A DNA stretch of 48,938 bases from Bacteroidales bacterium (GCA_028280405.1 JANQLW010000007.1:1-48938); one strand, 5' to 3'. Positions 7,289 to 16,666 are shown, numbered from the stretch's first letter. Notes: generated from the sequence alone by a model not told the origin. Numbers and translations are program-made.

Positions 7289-10225
7289 ATGAAAAAATAC
7301 TGGAGGAGTATAGAAGAATATCAAGCCATTCAAAAACAAGATATTGAAAAAAAAGAACCGGAACCTGAGTTCTCAATTGAGGGCATGAGCGATGAGGAAA
7401 TAAAAGGGAAATCAAATCGCCGGGACTTTTTAAAAATGTTAGGGTTTACCATAGGTTATGCTACGATTGCAGCCAGTTGTGAAACTCCTGTCCGTAAAGC
7501 CATTCCCTATTTAAACCAACCTGAAGAAATCACTCCGGGTGTGGCCAATTACTATGCCTCTACTTTTTATGACGGTCATGATTATTGTTCAATATTGGTT
7601 AAAACAAGGGAAGGCCGCCCGATCAAAATTGAAGGAAATGAACTTTCTTCTATTTCCAAAGGGGGAACCAATGCCAAGACTCAAGCTTCCGTTTTAAATT
7701 TATATGACAATGCCCGTTTAAAATCTCCCAGAAAAAATGGAGAAAAAACTGACTGGGCAAGTATCGACAAGGAAATTATTGCTGAATTAGAAAAATTATC
7801 AGCTGAAAGCAAAGAAATTATTTTACTGAGCTCAACGGTAATCAGCCCGTCTACCAGACAGCTGATCAGTGAGTTTAGTAAAAAATATAAAAATGTAAGC
7901 TGGATCACCTATGATGCTGTATCTATGGCAGCAACACATCAGGCGAATAAAATTAACTTTGGAGAATCCTTTATCCCAACCTATAATTTGAAAAATGCAA
8001 AACTGGTAATGGGATTCAATGCCGATTTCTTAGGTACCTGGCTATCTCCGGTTGAGTTTACCAAACAATACTCTGCTGCACGTAAATTATTAAATGGAGA
8101 AACCAGCATGTTACGCCATGTGCAATTTGAAAGTACTTATACTTTAACCGGCGGAGCTGCTGATGACCGTATTCCAATCAAACCCAGTGAAGAAGGCATA
8201 CTACTTCTTAATATATATAATTATATAGCAGCTAAAACAGGAACAACTACTTATAATGCGCCCAATACTTCTGTTGATTATAAAGCTTATGCAGAAGAAC
8301 TTCTGGAAAATAAAGGAAAAGCCATTGTATTCTCAGGTACCAATGATTTGAACATTCAGCTGATCTGTAACGGTATTAATGCACTGCTTAATAATTATGA
8401 GAATACTATCTACACGGCAAAAAGATATAATTTTAAACAGGGAGATGATCAGGCCATTGAAAAAGTAATTGCAAAAATTAAGAGTGGCGCTGCAGCAGTA
8501 GTTCACTATAATGTAAATCCTGTTTATGATTCACCCAAAGGAGCAGCGTACAAAGAAGCCCTGGATAAAGTCGGATTAAAAGTATCATTATCAGACACTA
8601 TGGATGAAACGGCTTCTGTTTGTACTTATGTTTGCCCGGATCACAATTACCTAGAATCATGGAATGATGCTGAACCACAAACAGGAATATATTCAACTCA
8701 GCAGCCAACCATCAAAAACATCTTTGATACACGCCAGGTACAGGATACCCTATTAAAATGGATGGGTAAAGATCCGGTATTTTCTGATTACTTGGAAACT
8801 TATTGGGAAAAAAATATTTATCCAAAACAATCGACTTTTACCACATTTAAATCATTCTGGAATCAAAGCATTCATGATGGAACAGCTGTTCTTGAAACTA
8901 AATTCAAATCCTTAAAATTTAAACCAGCTAATTTAAAAGCACCTGAATATAATATCAATGGAGCAGAATTAGTCCTTTATGAAAAAATAGGTTTAGGAAA
9001 TGGGAAATATGCCAATAATCCATGGTTGCAGGAATTACCTGATCCAATTACCATGTCGACCTGGGATAACTATGTTTGTGTATCTGTAGCCTTCGCCAAA
9101 GCAAATAGCTTGTCGCAGGAAGATGTAGTTTCAGTGAATGGAAAATTTGAACTTCCGGTTTTGATTCAACCCGGTTTGGCAAAAAATACCATTGCAATTG
9201 CCATTGGATATGGGCGAACAAGAGCAGGTAAAGTTGCCAATAAGCTCGGTCAAAATGCTTTTGGGCTTATCTATGAAAAAGATGGTTTTAAATCTTTATT
9301 AGGAAATAGCATAAAAATTTCCAAAATAGAAGGGAAAACTTACCCATTAGCCTTAACCCAGGAACACCATACAATGGAAGGACGTAGCCTGGTTCGTGAA
9401 ACCACATTGGATAAGTTTTTGAAAAACCCTGCATCCGGCAATGAACAACATGCCATTGACCAAGCAAAAAATACAACCCTGTACACTAAACCTAAATTTA
9501 CAGGATTTCAATGGGGAATGAACATTAATCTGAATGCTTGTATCGGTTGTGGTAATTGTGTAATCTCTTGTCAGGCAGAAAATAATGTAGCGGTTATCGG
9601 AAAAGAGCAGGTAAAAAACCGTCGTATTATGCACTGGATCAGAGTAGATAGGTATTATTCGGAAGATGAAGAAAACCCGGAAATTTTACACCAACCTGTA
9701 ATGTGTATGCATTGTGATAATGCACCATGTGAAAATGTCTGTCCGGTAGCAGCTACACCACACTCCGGAGAAGGCTTAAACGAAATGGCATATAATCGTT
9801 GTATCGGAACCCGTTATTGTATGAATAACTGTCCTTACCGTGTTCGTCGCTTTAACTGGTTCGAATATGCGAATAATAAAGATTTTGATTATAATATGAA
9901 TAATGAAGTCGGGAAACTGGTTCTAAATCCTGATGTCGTGGTTCGTTCACGTGGTGTTGTGGAAAAATGCTCATCCTGTATACAACGTATTCAGGAGAAA
10001 AAATTAGATGCGAAAAAAGAAAACCGTCAATTAAGAGATGGTGAAATAAAAACAGCATGCCAGCAATCTTGTCCTGCCGATGCGATTGTTTTTGGAGATT
10101 TATTAACTCCGGATACTGAAATTTCAAAATTGAATAAAAATCCAAGAGTTTATAACTTACTGGAGCATTTACACACGTTGCCATCAACCAGTTATTTAAC
10201 TAAGATCAGAAATAAAAAGAGCTAA
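7289..10225 (+). CDS. actB: Alternative complex III subunit ActB, molybdopterin-oxidoreductase-like/FeS fusion
   Basis: This 978-residue subunit fuses a molybdopterin-oxidoreductase-like domain (about 70-700), which in the family carries no cofactor, to a ferredoxin-like iron-sulfur domain. A Tat-type motif, NRRDFLK, lies at 43-49, followed by a hydrophobic stretch and a lipobox-like IAASC ending at Cys64, so the protein is probably exported folded and may be lipid-anchored. The FeS part shows CIGCGNCVISC (from about 751), CMHCDNAPCENVC (from about 806), CIGTRYCMNNC, CSSC and CQQSC, enough for the usual three 4Fe-4S clusters plus one 3Fe-4S cluster. It begins 28 nt after actA. It forms the peripheral electron wire of ACIII on the periplasmic side. 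Confidence 0.95.
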   Translation: MKKYWRSIEEYQAIQKQDIEKKEPEPEFSIEGMSDEEIKGKSNRRDFLKMLGFTIGYATIAASCETPVRKAIPYLNQPEEITPGVANYYASTFYDGHDYCSILVKTREGRPIKIEGNELSSISKGGTNAKTQASVLNLYDNARLKSPRKNGEKTDWASIDKEIIAELEKLSAESKEIILLSSTVISPSTRQLISEFSKKYKNVSWITYDAVSMAATHQANKINFGESFIPTYNLKNAKLVMGFNADFLGTWLSPVEFTKQYSAARKLLNGETSMLRHVQFESTYTLTGGAADDRIPIKPSEEGILLLNIYNYIAAKTGTTTYNAPNTSVDYKAYAEELLENKGKAIVFSGTNDLNIQLICNGINALLNNYENTIYTAKRYNFKQGDDQAIEKVIAKIKSGAAAVVHYNVNPVYDSPKGAAYKEALDKVGLKVSLSDTMDETASVCTYVCPDHNYLESWNDAEPQTGIYSTQQPTIKNIFDTRQVQDTLLKWMGKDPVFSDYLETYWEKNIYPKQSTFTTFKSFWNQSIHDGTAVLETKFKSLKFKPANLKAPEYNINGAELVLYEKIGLGNGKYANNPWLQELPDPITMSTWDNYVCVSVAFAKANSLSQEDVVSVNGKFELPVLIQPGLAKNTIAIAIGYGRTRAGKVANKLGQNAFGLIYEKDGFKSLLGNSIKISKIEGKTYPLALTQEHHTMEGRSLVRETTLDKFLKNPASGNEQHAIDQAKNTTLYTKPKFTGFQWGMNINLNACIGCGNCVISCQAENNVAVIGKEQVKNRRIMHWIRVDRYYSEDEENPEILHQPVMCMHCDNAPCENVCPVAATPHSGEGLNEMAYNRCIGTRYCMNNCPYRVRRFNWFEYANNKDFDYNMNNEVGKLVLNPDVVVRSRGVVEKCSSCIQRIQEKKLDAKKENRQLRDGEIKTACQQSCPADAIVFGDLLTPDTEISKLNKNPRVYNLLEHLHTLPSTSYLTKIRNKKS

Positions 10226-10240
10226 TCTAATAAATTAGAA

Positions 10241-11593
10241 ATGTATAATAAAAAAGTCAGAGGTATCCTCGTTGAAGGGAACAAATCATACGGACAAATC
10301 AGCCGGGACATTATAGCTCCGCTCTATGCTAAAACGCCCATTTGGTGGTATGTAGCTGCTACCTTAGCATTTGCTGCCATGGTATTTGGTGTTTGGGCAG
10401 GTTACATTACAATTTCAACAGGTATTGGAACCTGGGGTGTTAATAATAATGTTGCATGGGGTTGGGGAATTATCAATTTCGTTTGGTGGATTGGTATCGG
10501 CCATGCCGGTACTGCATTCTCTATCTTCCTTTTAATTTTAAGACAAAAATGGAGAACATCCATTAACCGTGCCGCAGAAGCCATGACCGTAGTTGCTGTT
10601 ATTTGCGCCGGACTGTTCCCATTACTGCATATGGGCCGTATATGGAATGCATTCTTTATTTTCCCCTACTGGAATACCAGGGGGCCTTTATGGGTTAACT
10701 TCAACTCTCCCCTATTTTGGGATGTAGTTGCAATTTCGACTTACTTTATGGCTTCTGCCGTATTTTGGTATATCGGAATGATTCCTGATTTTGCCACCAT
10801 TCGTGACAAAACGAAATCTAAAATTAAGAAAAAAGTATATGGCTTTTTTAGCTTTGGATGGGTTGGATCAGCCAGGGGATGGTTACGTTTTGAAACGGCT
10901 TCTCTTTTATTAGGCGGATTAGCTGCTCCATTGGTTGTAGCAGTACATTCCATTGTATCAATGGACTTTGCAACTTCCGTAATGCCGGGTTGGCATACAA
11001 CCATTTTCCCACCCTACTTTGTAGTAGGTGCGATCTTCTCAGGATTCGGGATGGTATTAACCTTAATGATCATTGTAAGAAAAGTCTTCAAGTTCCAGGA
11101 ATACGTGACTCGAGGGCATCTTGATGCCATCGCACGTATTTTGACTTTCATCAGTTTAATTATGGCAACGGCCTATACAACTGAGCTCTTTATAGCCTGG
11201 TACGGTGGACAAGAATACGAAATGTTCACCTTCCTGAAAAACCGTGTAACGGGCGAATACACCCTTGCATTCTGGACCATGGTTACTTGCAATGCCATCT
11301 TACCGCAACTATTCTGGTCCAAACGTATTCGTAAAAATATTACCATCGTTTTCATCATGTCAATCTTTATTAATATTGGGATGTGGTTCGAGCGATATGT
11401 AATTGTAGTAACATCTTTATCAAAAGATTTCCTTCCTTCAAGTTGGGCAAGCTATTCACCTACTTTAGTGGAGGTGGGACTCTTTGTCGGGACTTTGGGA
11501 ATCTTTCTGCTTGGCGTATTATTATTCTTCCGGTATATACCTATGATCGCCATCAGTGAAGTAAAAGGAATTTTGAAAAAAACCAGTAAATAA
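10241..11593 (+). CDS. actC: Alternative complex III subunit ActC, NrfD-like quinol-binding membrane protein
   Basis: This is an integral membrane protein of the NrfD/PsrC family, 450 residues, with roughly ten hydrophobic helices beginning near residue 38. Family-typical segments include WWIGIGHAGTAFS (about 82-94), then the LFPLLHMGR stretch near 124-132, and WHTTIFPPYFVVGA near 250-263. In ACIII, ActC and ActF are the two large membrane subunits; ActC is adjacent to the FeS domain of ActB and is thought to bind quinol. It lies 15 nt after actB, consistent with one transcript. Confidence 0.94.
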   Translation: MYNKKVRGILVEGNKSYGQISRDIIAPLYAKTPIWWYVAATLAFAAMVFGVWAGYITISTGIGTWGVNNNVAWGWGIINFVWWIGIGHAGTAFSIFLLILRQKWRTSINRAAEAMTVVAVICAGLFPLLHMGRIWNAFFIFPYWNTRGPLWVNFNSPLFWDVVAISTYFMASAVFWYIGMIPDFATIRDKTKSKIKKKVYGFFSFGWVGSARGWLRFETASLLLGGLAAPLVVAVHSIVSMDFATSVMPGWHTTIFPPYFVVGAIFSGFGMVLTLMIIVRKVFKFQEYVTRGHLDAIARILTFISLIMATAYTTELFIAWYGGQEYEMFTFLKNRVTGEYTLAFWTMVTCNAILPQLFWSKRIRKNITIVFIMSIFINIGMWFERYVIVVTSLSKDFLPSSWASYSPTLVEVGLFVGTLGIFLLGVLLFFRYIPMIAISEVKGILKKTSK

Positions 11594-11601
11594 TATACAT
11601 T

Positions 11602-12138
11602 ATGACCAAAACAAATATAATCGGTGTATATGAAGATGAAGATCAAATTGTTGAGGCAATTCATCAGATTCAAGATAAAGGCATAAAAATTAAGGATGTA
11701 TTTACTCCTATTCCTTTACATGGTGTGTTTGAAGCATTAAAACTTGAAACCAGGCTGCCTTATGCAACATTTTTATATGGAGTAGTGGGAACCTCCATAA
11801 CATTTGCATTTTTATATTGGACTTCAGTAGTGAGCTACCCACTGAAATTTGGAGGTAAGCCATTGAACTCATTATCATTTATTATTATCATGTTTGTAGC
11901 AACTATTTTAATTGCTACATTCCTGACGTTTATGACTTTCTTTATCCGGCAAAAATTATATCCCGGTAAAGAATCTACAGTTTTGGACCCGCGTGCAACT
12001 GATGATAAATTCATTATTGTTATCGATAAAGAAGATGATATGACAACTAAAGATTTGGACCATATCAAAACTGCGCTAAAAGATAGTGGGGCCAGTGAAG
12101 TTAATGAAGTTGAAGAAGAAATTAATACTAAAGAATAA
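11602..12138 (+). CDS. actD: Alternative complex III subunit ActD (DUF3341)
   Basis: This 178-residue protein has a cytosolic N-terminal ferredoxin-like fold (about 1-50, beginning NIIGVYEDEDQIVEAI) and two central transmembrane helices (about 55-75 and 92-113). An acidic C-terminal segment ends EVEEEINTKE. This is the DUF3341 pattern of ActD, a structural ACIII subunit with no cofactor motif. It lies 8 nt after actC and 11 nt before actE. Confidence 0.92.
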   Translation: MTKTNIIGVYEDEDQIVEAIHQIQDKGIKIKDVFTPIPLHGVFEALKLETRLPYATFLYGVVGTSITFAFLYWTSVVSYPLKFGGKPLNSLSFIIIMFVATILIATFLTFMTFFIRQKLYPGKESTVLDPRATDDKFIIVIDKEDDMTTKDLDHIKTALKDSGASEVNEVEEEINTKE

Positions 12139-12149
12139 ATTTTTTACGA

Positions 12150-12728
12150 ATGAACGTAACACAAAAATATTCGCTCTTATTGTTTATTCTGTTTTTAGGA
12201 ATATTCAGTACATCGTGTAATCATGACCGAAATCATCCCGGTTATGCTTATATGCCAGACATGTATTACTCAGAACCATCAAATGCCTATTCGGATAATG
12301 CAGTATTCAGAGATAGCGTCACAAATCAAATGCCTGTTCCGGGAACTATTGCAAGAGGGAAGATGCCTTATCCTTATAAGCCAAAGTCTCATCCGGATCA
12401 AATCGCAGCAGGAAAAGAATTGAAAAATCCGGTTCCTGTAAATCTAGTTACCTTAAAAAGAGGCAGAGAACAATATGAGATTTTCTGTGCAAGCTGTCAT
12501 GGGGAAAAAGGAGATGGAAACGGACACTTATACACCAGCAAACTATTCTCTGCAAAACCAACCTCTTTAATTGAGGCTTATGTCCAGGATAAACCGGATG
12601 GTGAAATTTTCCACATCATCACTGTTGGTTCCTTATCCGGATTAATGGGAGCTCATGGATCGCAAATCGATAAAGAAGATCGTTGGGCAATTATCAATTA
12701 TGTTCGAAATGAACTTGTAAAGAAATAA
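12150..12728 (+). CDS. actE: Alternative complex III subunit ActE, monoheme cytochrome c lipoprotein
   Basis: This 192-residue monoheme cytochrome c has a lipoprotein signal peptide: a hydrophobic run ends in the lipobox FSTSC with Cys23 as the probable lipidated residue. One heme-binding motif, CASCH, lies at 113-117, followed by GEKGDGNG. Met in GLMGAHG near 166 is a plausible distal ligand, and the C-terminal helix (DRWAIINYVR) is typical of class I cytochromes c. It acts at the periplasmic face of ACIII as an electron exit or relay. Confidence 0.93.
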   Translation: MNVTQKYSLLLFILFLGIFSTSCNHDRNHPGYAYMPDMYYSEPSNAYSDNAVFRDSVTNQMPVPGTIARGKMPYPYKPKSHPDQIAAGKELKNPVPVNLVTLKRGREQYEIFCASCHGEKGDGNGHLYTSKLFSAKPTSLIEAYVQDKPDGEIFHIITVGSLSGLMGAHGSQIDKEDRWAIINYVRNELVKK

Positions 12729-12755
12729 GATATTCATCCATCAATTTTAGAAAAA

Positions 12756-13916
12756 ATGGATCAAAAACTAGTTATACCTTCAAAATTTAAAATGGCCTCC
12801 TATGCCCTGATGGTAATTGGGGTTGTAGCATTTATCTATGCTTTTGCAACTCATCCGGAACGTGGCTGGGCCAACTTATTAATTAATAATTACTATTTCG
12901 TGGCTTTAGCGATTGGAGCAACTTTCTTTGGCGCACTACAATATATTACCCAGTCGGGATGGTCATCCGGCTTCGTAAGAATACATCAGGGTATTGCCAA
13001 TTTCTTCCCGATATTGCTTATACTGATGATTCCTCTTTTATTTGGAATTCACTCGATCTATCACTGGAGTCACCATGATGCTGTTGCTCATGATCCTATT
13101 TTACAGCATAAAGAGCCTTATTTGAATACACCTTTCTTTATCATTCGTTTTGCAATCTATTTTGCCGTATGGATCGGCCTGACACAACTATTGAGAAAAC
13201 TTTCTTTTAAAGAAGATCTTGAAGGAGGTCTTCGTTATTTTGAAAAAAGCGAATTTTATTCTAAAGTATATATCTTTTCACTGGCACTGACTTTCTCTAT
13301 GGCAACCTTTGACTGGATCATGTCCATTGATGCTCACTGGTTCAGTACTATTTTTGCCATTAGAAACTTTGCAATGGGATTTCAACATGCTGTGGTTCTC
13401 ATTACCTTAGTAACTATTATTTTGAATAAGATGGGATACCTTCCATTCTTAAATAAGTATCATCTAAAAGATTTTTCAAAATACATTTTTATATTATCCA
13501 TCATCTGGGGTTATACCTGGTTCTCACAGTATATTCTTATCTGGTATGCAAATATTCCTGAAGAAACGATTTATTATGTTCCCAGAACCCAGGGTGAGTT
13601 TACGCCTTTATTCTATACCGAATTAGCTGTAAACTGGCTATTCCCGTTCTTAGCATTAATGAGTGGAAAAGTATCCACCAATAAGAATGCATTATTGATT
13701 ATTACCAGTATATTATTAATAGGCCAATATGTTGATGTATATATGCAGGTAACAGTGGGCACGCTACATCATTTAAACATTGGGTTTATAGAAATCGGTG
13801 GGTTCTTAGGATTTGTTGGATTGTTTGCTTATGTATTAGCATGGTCGCTGAGCCGAAAACCGCTCGTGGCTAAGAACCATCCGTTATTGAATGAATGTAT
13901 GGAACATCATCCGTAA
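12756..13916 (+). CDS. actF: Alternative complex III subunit ActF, membrane protein
   Basis: This 386-residue polytopic membrane protein, distantly related to ActC/NrfD, has about ten hydrophobic segments. Recognisable features include IYHWSHHDAV near 106-115, the central FDWIMSIDAHWFSTIFA stretch near 187-203, and WYANIPEETIYY near 264-275. It completes the six-gene act set, 27 nt after actE. In many aerobic Bacteroidota the operon continues into cytochrome c oxidase genes. Here it ends with a 775-nt non-coding, repeat-rich spacer. Confidence 0.92.
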   Translation: MDQKLVIPSKFKMASYALMVIGVVAFIYAFATHPERGWANLLINNYYFVALAIGATFFGALQYITQSGWSSGFVRIHQGIANFFPILLILMIPLLFGIHSIYHWSHHDAVAHDPILQHKEPYLNTPFFIIRFAIYFAVWIGLTQLLRKLSFKEDLEGGLRYFEKSEFYSKVYIFSLALTFSMATFDWIMSIDAHWFSTIFAIRNFAMGFQHAVVLITLVTIILNKMGYLPFLNKYHLKDFSKYIFILSIIWGYTWFSQYILIWYANIPEETIYYVPRTQGEFTPLFYTELAVNWLFPFLALMSGKVSTNKNALLIITSILLIGQYVDVYMQVTVGTLHHLNIGFIEIGGFLGFVGLFAYVLAWSLSRKPLVAKNHPLLNECMEHHP

Positions 13917-14116
13917 TTTAAAAGGTTTATCCTGAAATACACTAGTATGTCATCCTGAGATTTCACCTAATCATATTAGGCATAATGAGAAAATGACAGA
14001 AAATGTCCTAAACGGGCAAGGTAGCATAAATGTTATTGCTAATATGTTAATGAATCGCCAAAATTCCCCCTTAGGGGATCCATCTCAATAGCTAATGGTT
14101 CCTCAATATCCCTCTT

Positions 14117-14189
14117 ATTCCCCGTCAGGGGATTAACTGCATGTCAGATATTGGATATAGGGGGCATCGTTAATCCCCTGACGGGGAAT
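14117..14189. repeat. 20-bp inverted repeat pair
   Basis: Positions 14117-14136 and 14170-14189 are perfect reverse complements (core TTCCCCGTCAGGGGATTAA) separated by 33 nt. Each arm is itself nearly palindromic (CCCC-GTCA-GGGG), so two small hairpins or one large cruciform can form. A related half, TTCCCCCTTAGGGGAT, is at 14063-14078. Spacer 13917-14691 holds several such palindromes and no convincing gene. Confidence 0.75.
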
Positions 14190-14228
14190 GGTGTTTTTCA
14201 TAACGAATATTTTCTATTAATATTTATT

Positions 14229-14249
14229 CCTGCCCGTCCGGCAGGCGGG
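14229..14249. repeat. GC-rich 21-nt element nested in a CCCCTTAGGGG-type palindrome
   Basis: The 21-nt block starting CCTGCCCGTCC and ending GGCAGGCGGG resembles the 19-nt insert at 5692-5725 and 14426-14459. Here it is flanked by TATT on one side and CCCTAAGGGGAA on the other. This looks as if it interrupts a TTCCCCCTTAGGGG-like palindrome of the kind intact at 14063-14078. Confidence 0.6.
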
Positions 14250-14425
14250 CCCTAAGGGGAAAATATATTATTCCAATATGGCTTTGCTTCATAAACAGAG
14301 CTTCTTTCTAAAAACCCCCATCTGGATACAAAATGCAATCCATTAATAATAAGCTTATTGCATAAATCTGTCATTGGCAACTTGTTTCAGAATCTTATCA
14401 ATCATGTAATCAACATGTTTAGATC

Positions 14426-14459
14426 CTGAAACACCTGCCCGACGCAGGCGGGAGTTCAG
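14426..14459. repeat. 'Filled' copy of the CTGAAACAAGTTCAG palindrome
   Basis: CTGAAACA is followed by the 19-nt CCTGCCCGACGCAGGCGGG and then AGTTCAG. Removing the 19 nt restores exactly the 15-mer at 1468-1482. The 34 nt are identical, on the opposite strand, to 5692-5725. The wider region 14371-14466 also resembles the 1425-1490 hairpin, with ACTTGTTTCAG at about 14379 and a GTTCAGGATGACGG tail. Confidence 0.8.
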
Positions 14460-14567
14460 GATGACGGCTAAAGTAGCTTTTGAGACAGTCTTTTTAATTT
14501 TAAATCAATTATCAATACGCTAAAAAATATATTTTAGCAATTTACGTTTAAATTTCTTGTTTAATTA

Positions 14568-14599
14568 TTTGTAAATCCAAAATTAATTTTCTAATTTTG
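14568..14599 (+). promoter_or_regulatory. Canonical Bacteroidota promoter for the LruC lipoprotein
   Basis: TTTG at 14568-14571 and TAATTTTG at 14592-14599 are separated by 20 nt, matching the Bacteroidota -33 (TTTG) and -7 (TAnnTTTG) elements. Transcription would start near 14606, giving a leader of about 85 nt before the ATG at 14692. This is the most complete promoter match in the window. Confidence 0.65.
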
Positions 14600-14691
14600 T
14601 AACAAATTCCCATTTTGAGACAATTAATATTATTATAACAATTAGTCAAAAATAAAGTTAGTCTATTCATAAAGAATTTAAACCATTAGTT

Positions 14692-16647
14692 ATGAAAACA
14701 CGTCATTATTTAATCATCTTCCTAATGGCCATTATTATTACTTCCTGTAATAAATTTGAGAACCCAAATCCAAACCCTGGTGAAGGGAATATGAATGATT
14801 TGAAGGTTCCTGCTAGTTTTGATTTTAAAACAACAAAAGATATCATATTAAACATTTCTGATTCGGAAGAAGTTAGTTATGATATTTACTCAATCACACA
14901 GAATTCAGAACCTACAATATCCTATATAGATAATGACACACTCGTAAATATTGATAAAACAAATCAATTATTAGCAAGTGGTTTTACGAAAAATGGAAGC
15001 TTAAGTATTAAATTAACGGTACCTGGTCATCAAGAGTTTCTATATTTAAAAAGAAAGAAAGCCGGTTCTTTTAAAGCTGAATATCTTAATATAAACAATC
15101 AAACTACTATAAATTATCAACATACAAATTTTAAAAGCTTAAAAACAACTACTAAAGAATTGATCTATGCTGTAAATGGAAATGGCCAGGCATTTTATAT
15201 CGATATTGAAACCGGCGAAACTAATTTTTTAGCCAATTTTGATAAAGGAGCTTATGCTTGTGCAGTAGATAAAGCTAACAACGCATTGTATATAGCAGAA
15301 AGAAAATCTCCATATAAATTGAGAAAAATTGATTTATCTACCAAAGATCAAACAGTTATAGGTAACCTTCAAAAAAATTTCGATCGTATGGATTTCGACC
15401 CACATGGAGGAATATTATATATAGGACGTGGAAAGTGGGTTTATGCTTATGATCCAACTTCTGCAAGCTATATTACACAATATAAATTGGAAGGCCCTAA
15501 AGCAAATTTAAGTGGCGGAGACTTAGCTTATGCCGGAAACAACACCTTCTATTTCACATCAGTTTCTGAAAAAGTATTATATAAAGGAGTAATTCATGGC
15601 AATAAAATAAAAACAGAATTAATTACTTCAAACTTATCAAACAAAACCACTTCCTCAGATTTAGGATCAGATGGGTATTTATACTATGCTACTAATAGTA
15701 ATCCATCTAAAGTTTATAAAGTTAATGTGACAACCGGTGCAGATGAGTACCTATATTCCAGTGTTAGTGCAACTAACCAAAAGTTCAAAGCTAATGACTT
15801 TGGAATTTTAGAAAAAGATACAGCTCCTCCGGCAAATGATAAAGATGGAGATGGAGTACCTGATCAGGATGATAAATTCCCGGATGATCCAAATAAAGCA
15901 TATAAAATATGGACTCCAGGAGAAAACCAATACGGCACTTTAGCATTTGAAGACTTATGGCCCGGATTAGGCGACTATGACTTTAATGATATGGTGATTT
16001 ATTACAGATTCTTACAAATCACAAACGCTGATAATGAAGTAGTCGAATTAAAAGGTTTCTTCCTAAACAGACATGAAGGAGCCAATCTTGTAAATGGTTT
16101 TGGAGTTGAGCTGCCAATTCCCCCTTCTGATGTACAAAGTGTAGCTGGTAATAGCATTACAGACAATTACATAACCACATCTGCTAATGGAACTGAAGCG
16201 GAGCAGGATAATGCAGTAATTATTGTTTATGATAATGGTGACAAGAATTTAGGGATTGAAAGAGAAGTAACAATTAAGTTAAATAATCCAATTGAACAAA
16301 TTATATTAGGCGATGCTCCTTTTAATCCTTTCTTAATTAAAAACCAGGAAAGAACATTTGAAGTTCACCTTCCTGACAAAGCACCAACATCGCTTGCAGA
16401 TAAAGGAATTTTGGGAACAGGACATGACAATAGTATTCCGGCACAAAACAGATATTATAAAACTCAAAAGCATTTACCCTGGGCAATCAATATTCCTGTA
16501 GAATTTGTTTGGCCTAAAGAAAAAATGGAAATTATCAAGGGTTATTTAAAATTTAAAGAATGGGCCGAATCCGGAGGAAGTAGTTATCCTGACTGGTATA
16601 TTGAGAAGGATGGATATAGAGAACCTGCCAATCTGGACGTGCAATAA
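14692..16647 (+). CDS. LruC domain-containing surface lipoprotein
   Basis: This 651-residue lipoprotein has a signal peptide ending in the lipobox ITSC (Cys19) followed by an Asn/Pro-rich linker. The middle part (about 150-360) looks like a beta-propeller-type repeat region (AVNGNGQAFYIDIETGET, ADKANNALYIAER-like blades). A calcium-binding thrombospondin-type-3-like motif (DKDGDGVPDQDDKFPDDPNKA, about 383-403) precedes the C-terminal LruC/DUF4842 domain, recognised by AFEDLWPGLGDYDFNDMVI near 418-436. LruC proteins are outer-membrane-associated lipoproteins of unclear function. The gene is monocistronic, with its own promoter upstream and a strong terminator 20 nt after the stop. Confidence 0.85.
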   Translation: MKTRHYLIIFLMAIIITSCNKFENPNPNPGEGNMNDLKVPASFDFKTTKDIILNISDSEEVSYDIYSITQNSEPTISYIDNDTLVNIDKTNQLLASGFTKNGSLSIKLTVPGHQEFLYLKRKKAGSFKAEYLNINNQTTINYQHTNFKSLKTTTKELIYAVNGNGQAFYIDIETGETNFLANFDKGAYACAVDKANNALYIAERKSPYKLRKIDLSTKDQTVIGNLQKNFDRMDFDPHGGILYIGRGKWVYAYDPTSASYITQYKLEGPKANLSGGDLAYAGNNTFYFTSVSEKVLYKGVIHGNKIKTELITSNLSNKTTSSDLGSDGYLYYATNSNPSKVYKVNVTTGADEYLYSSVSATNQKFKANDFGILEKDTAPPANDKDGDGVPDQDDKFPDDPNKAYKIWTPGENQYGTLAFEDLWPGLGDYDFNDMVIYYRFLQITNADNEVVELKGFFLNRHEGANLVNGFGVELPIPPSDVQSVAGNSITDNYITTSANGTEAEQDNAVIIVYDNGDKNLGIEREVTIKLNNPIEQIILGDAPFNPFLIKNQERTFEVHLPDKAPTSLADKGILGTGHDNSIPAQNRYYKTQKHLPWAINIPVEFVWPKEKMEIIKGYLKFKEWAESGGSSYPDWYIEKDGYREPANLDVQ

Positions 16648-16666
16648 TTTTAGTTAGTTTAGAAGG

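Noticed and set aside
9852..10187. Minus-strand frame of 111 codons inside actB
   Set aside because: It is antisense to the iron-sulfur domain of ActB and has no independent support.
13917..14691. tRNA or small RNA gene in the long spacer
   Set aside because: No cloverleaf with a GTTCRANYC-type arm could be found; the structure present is palindromic repeats.
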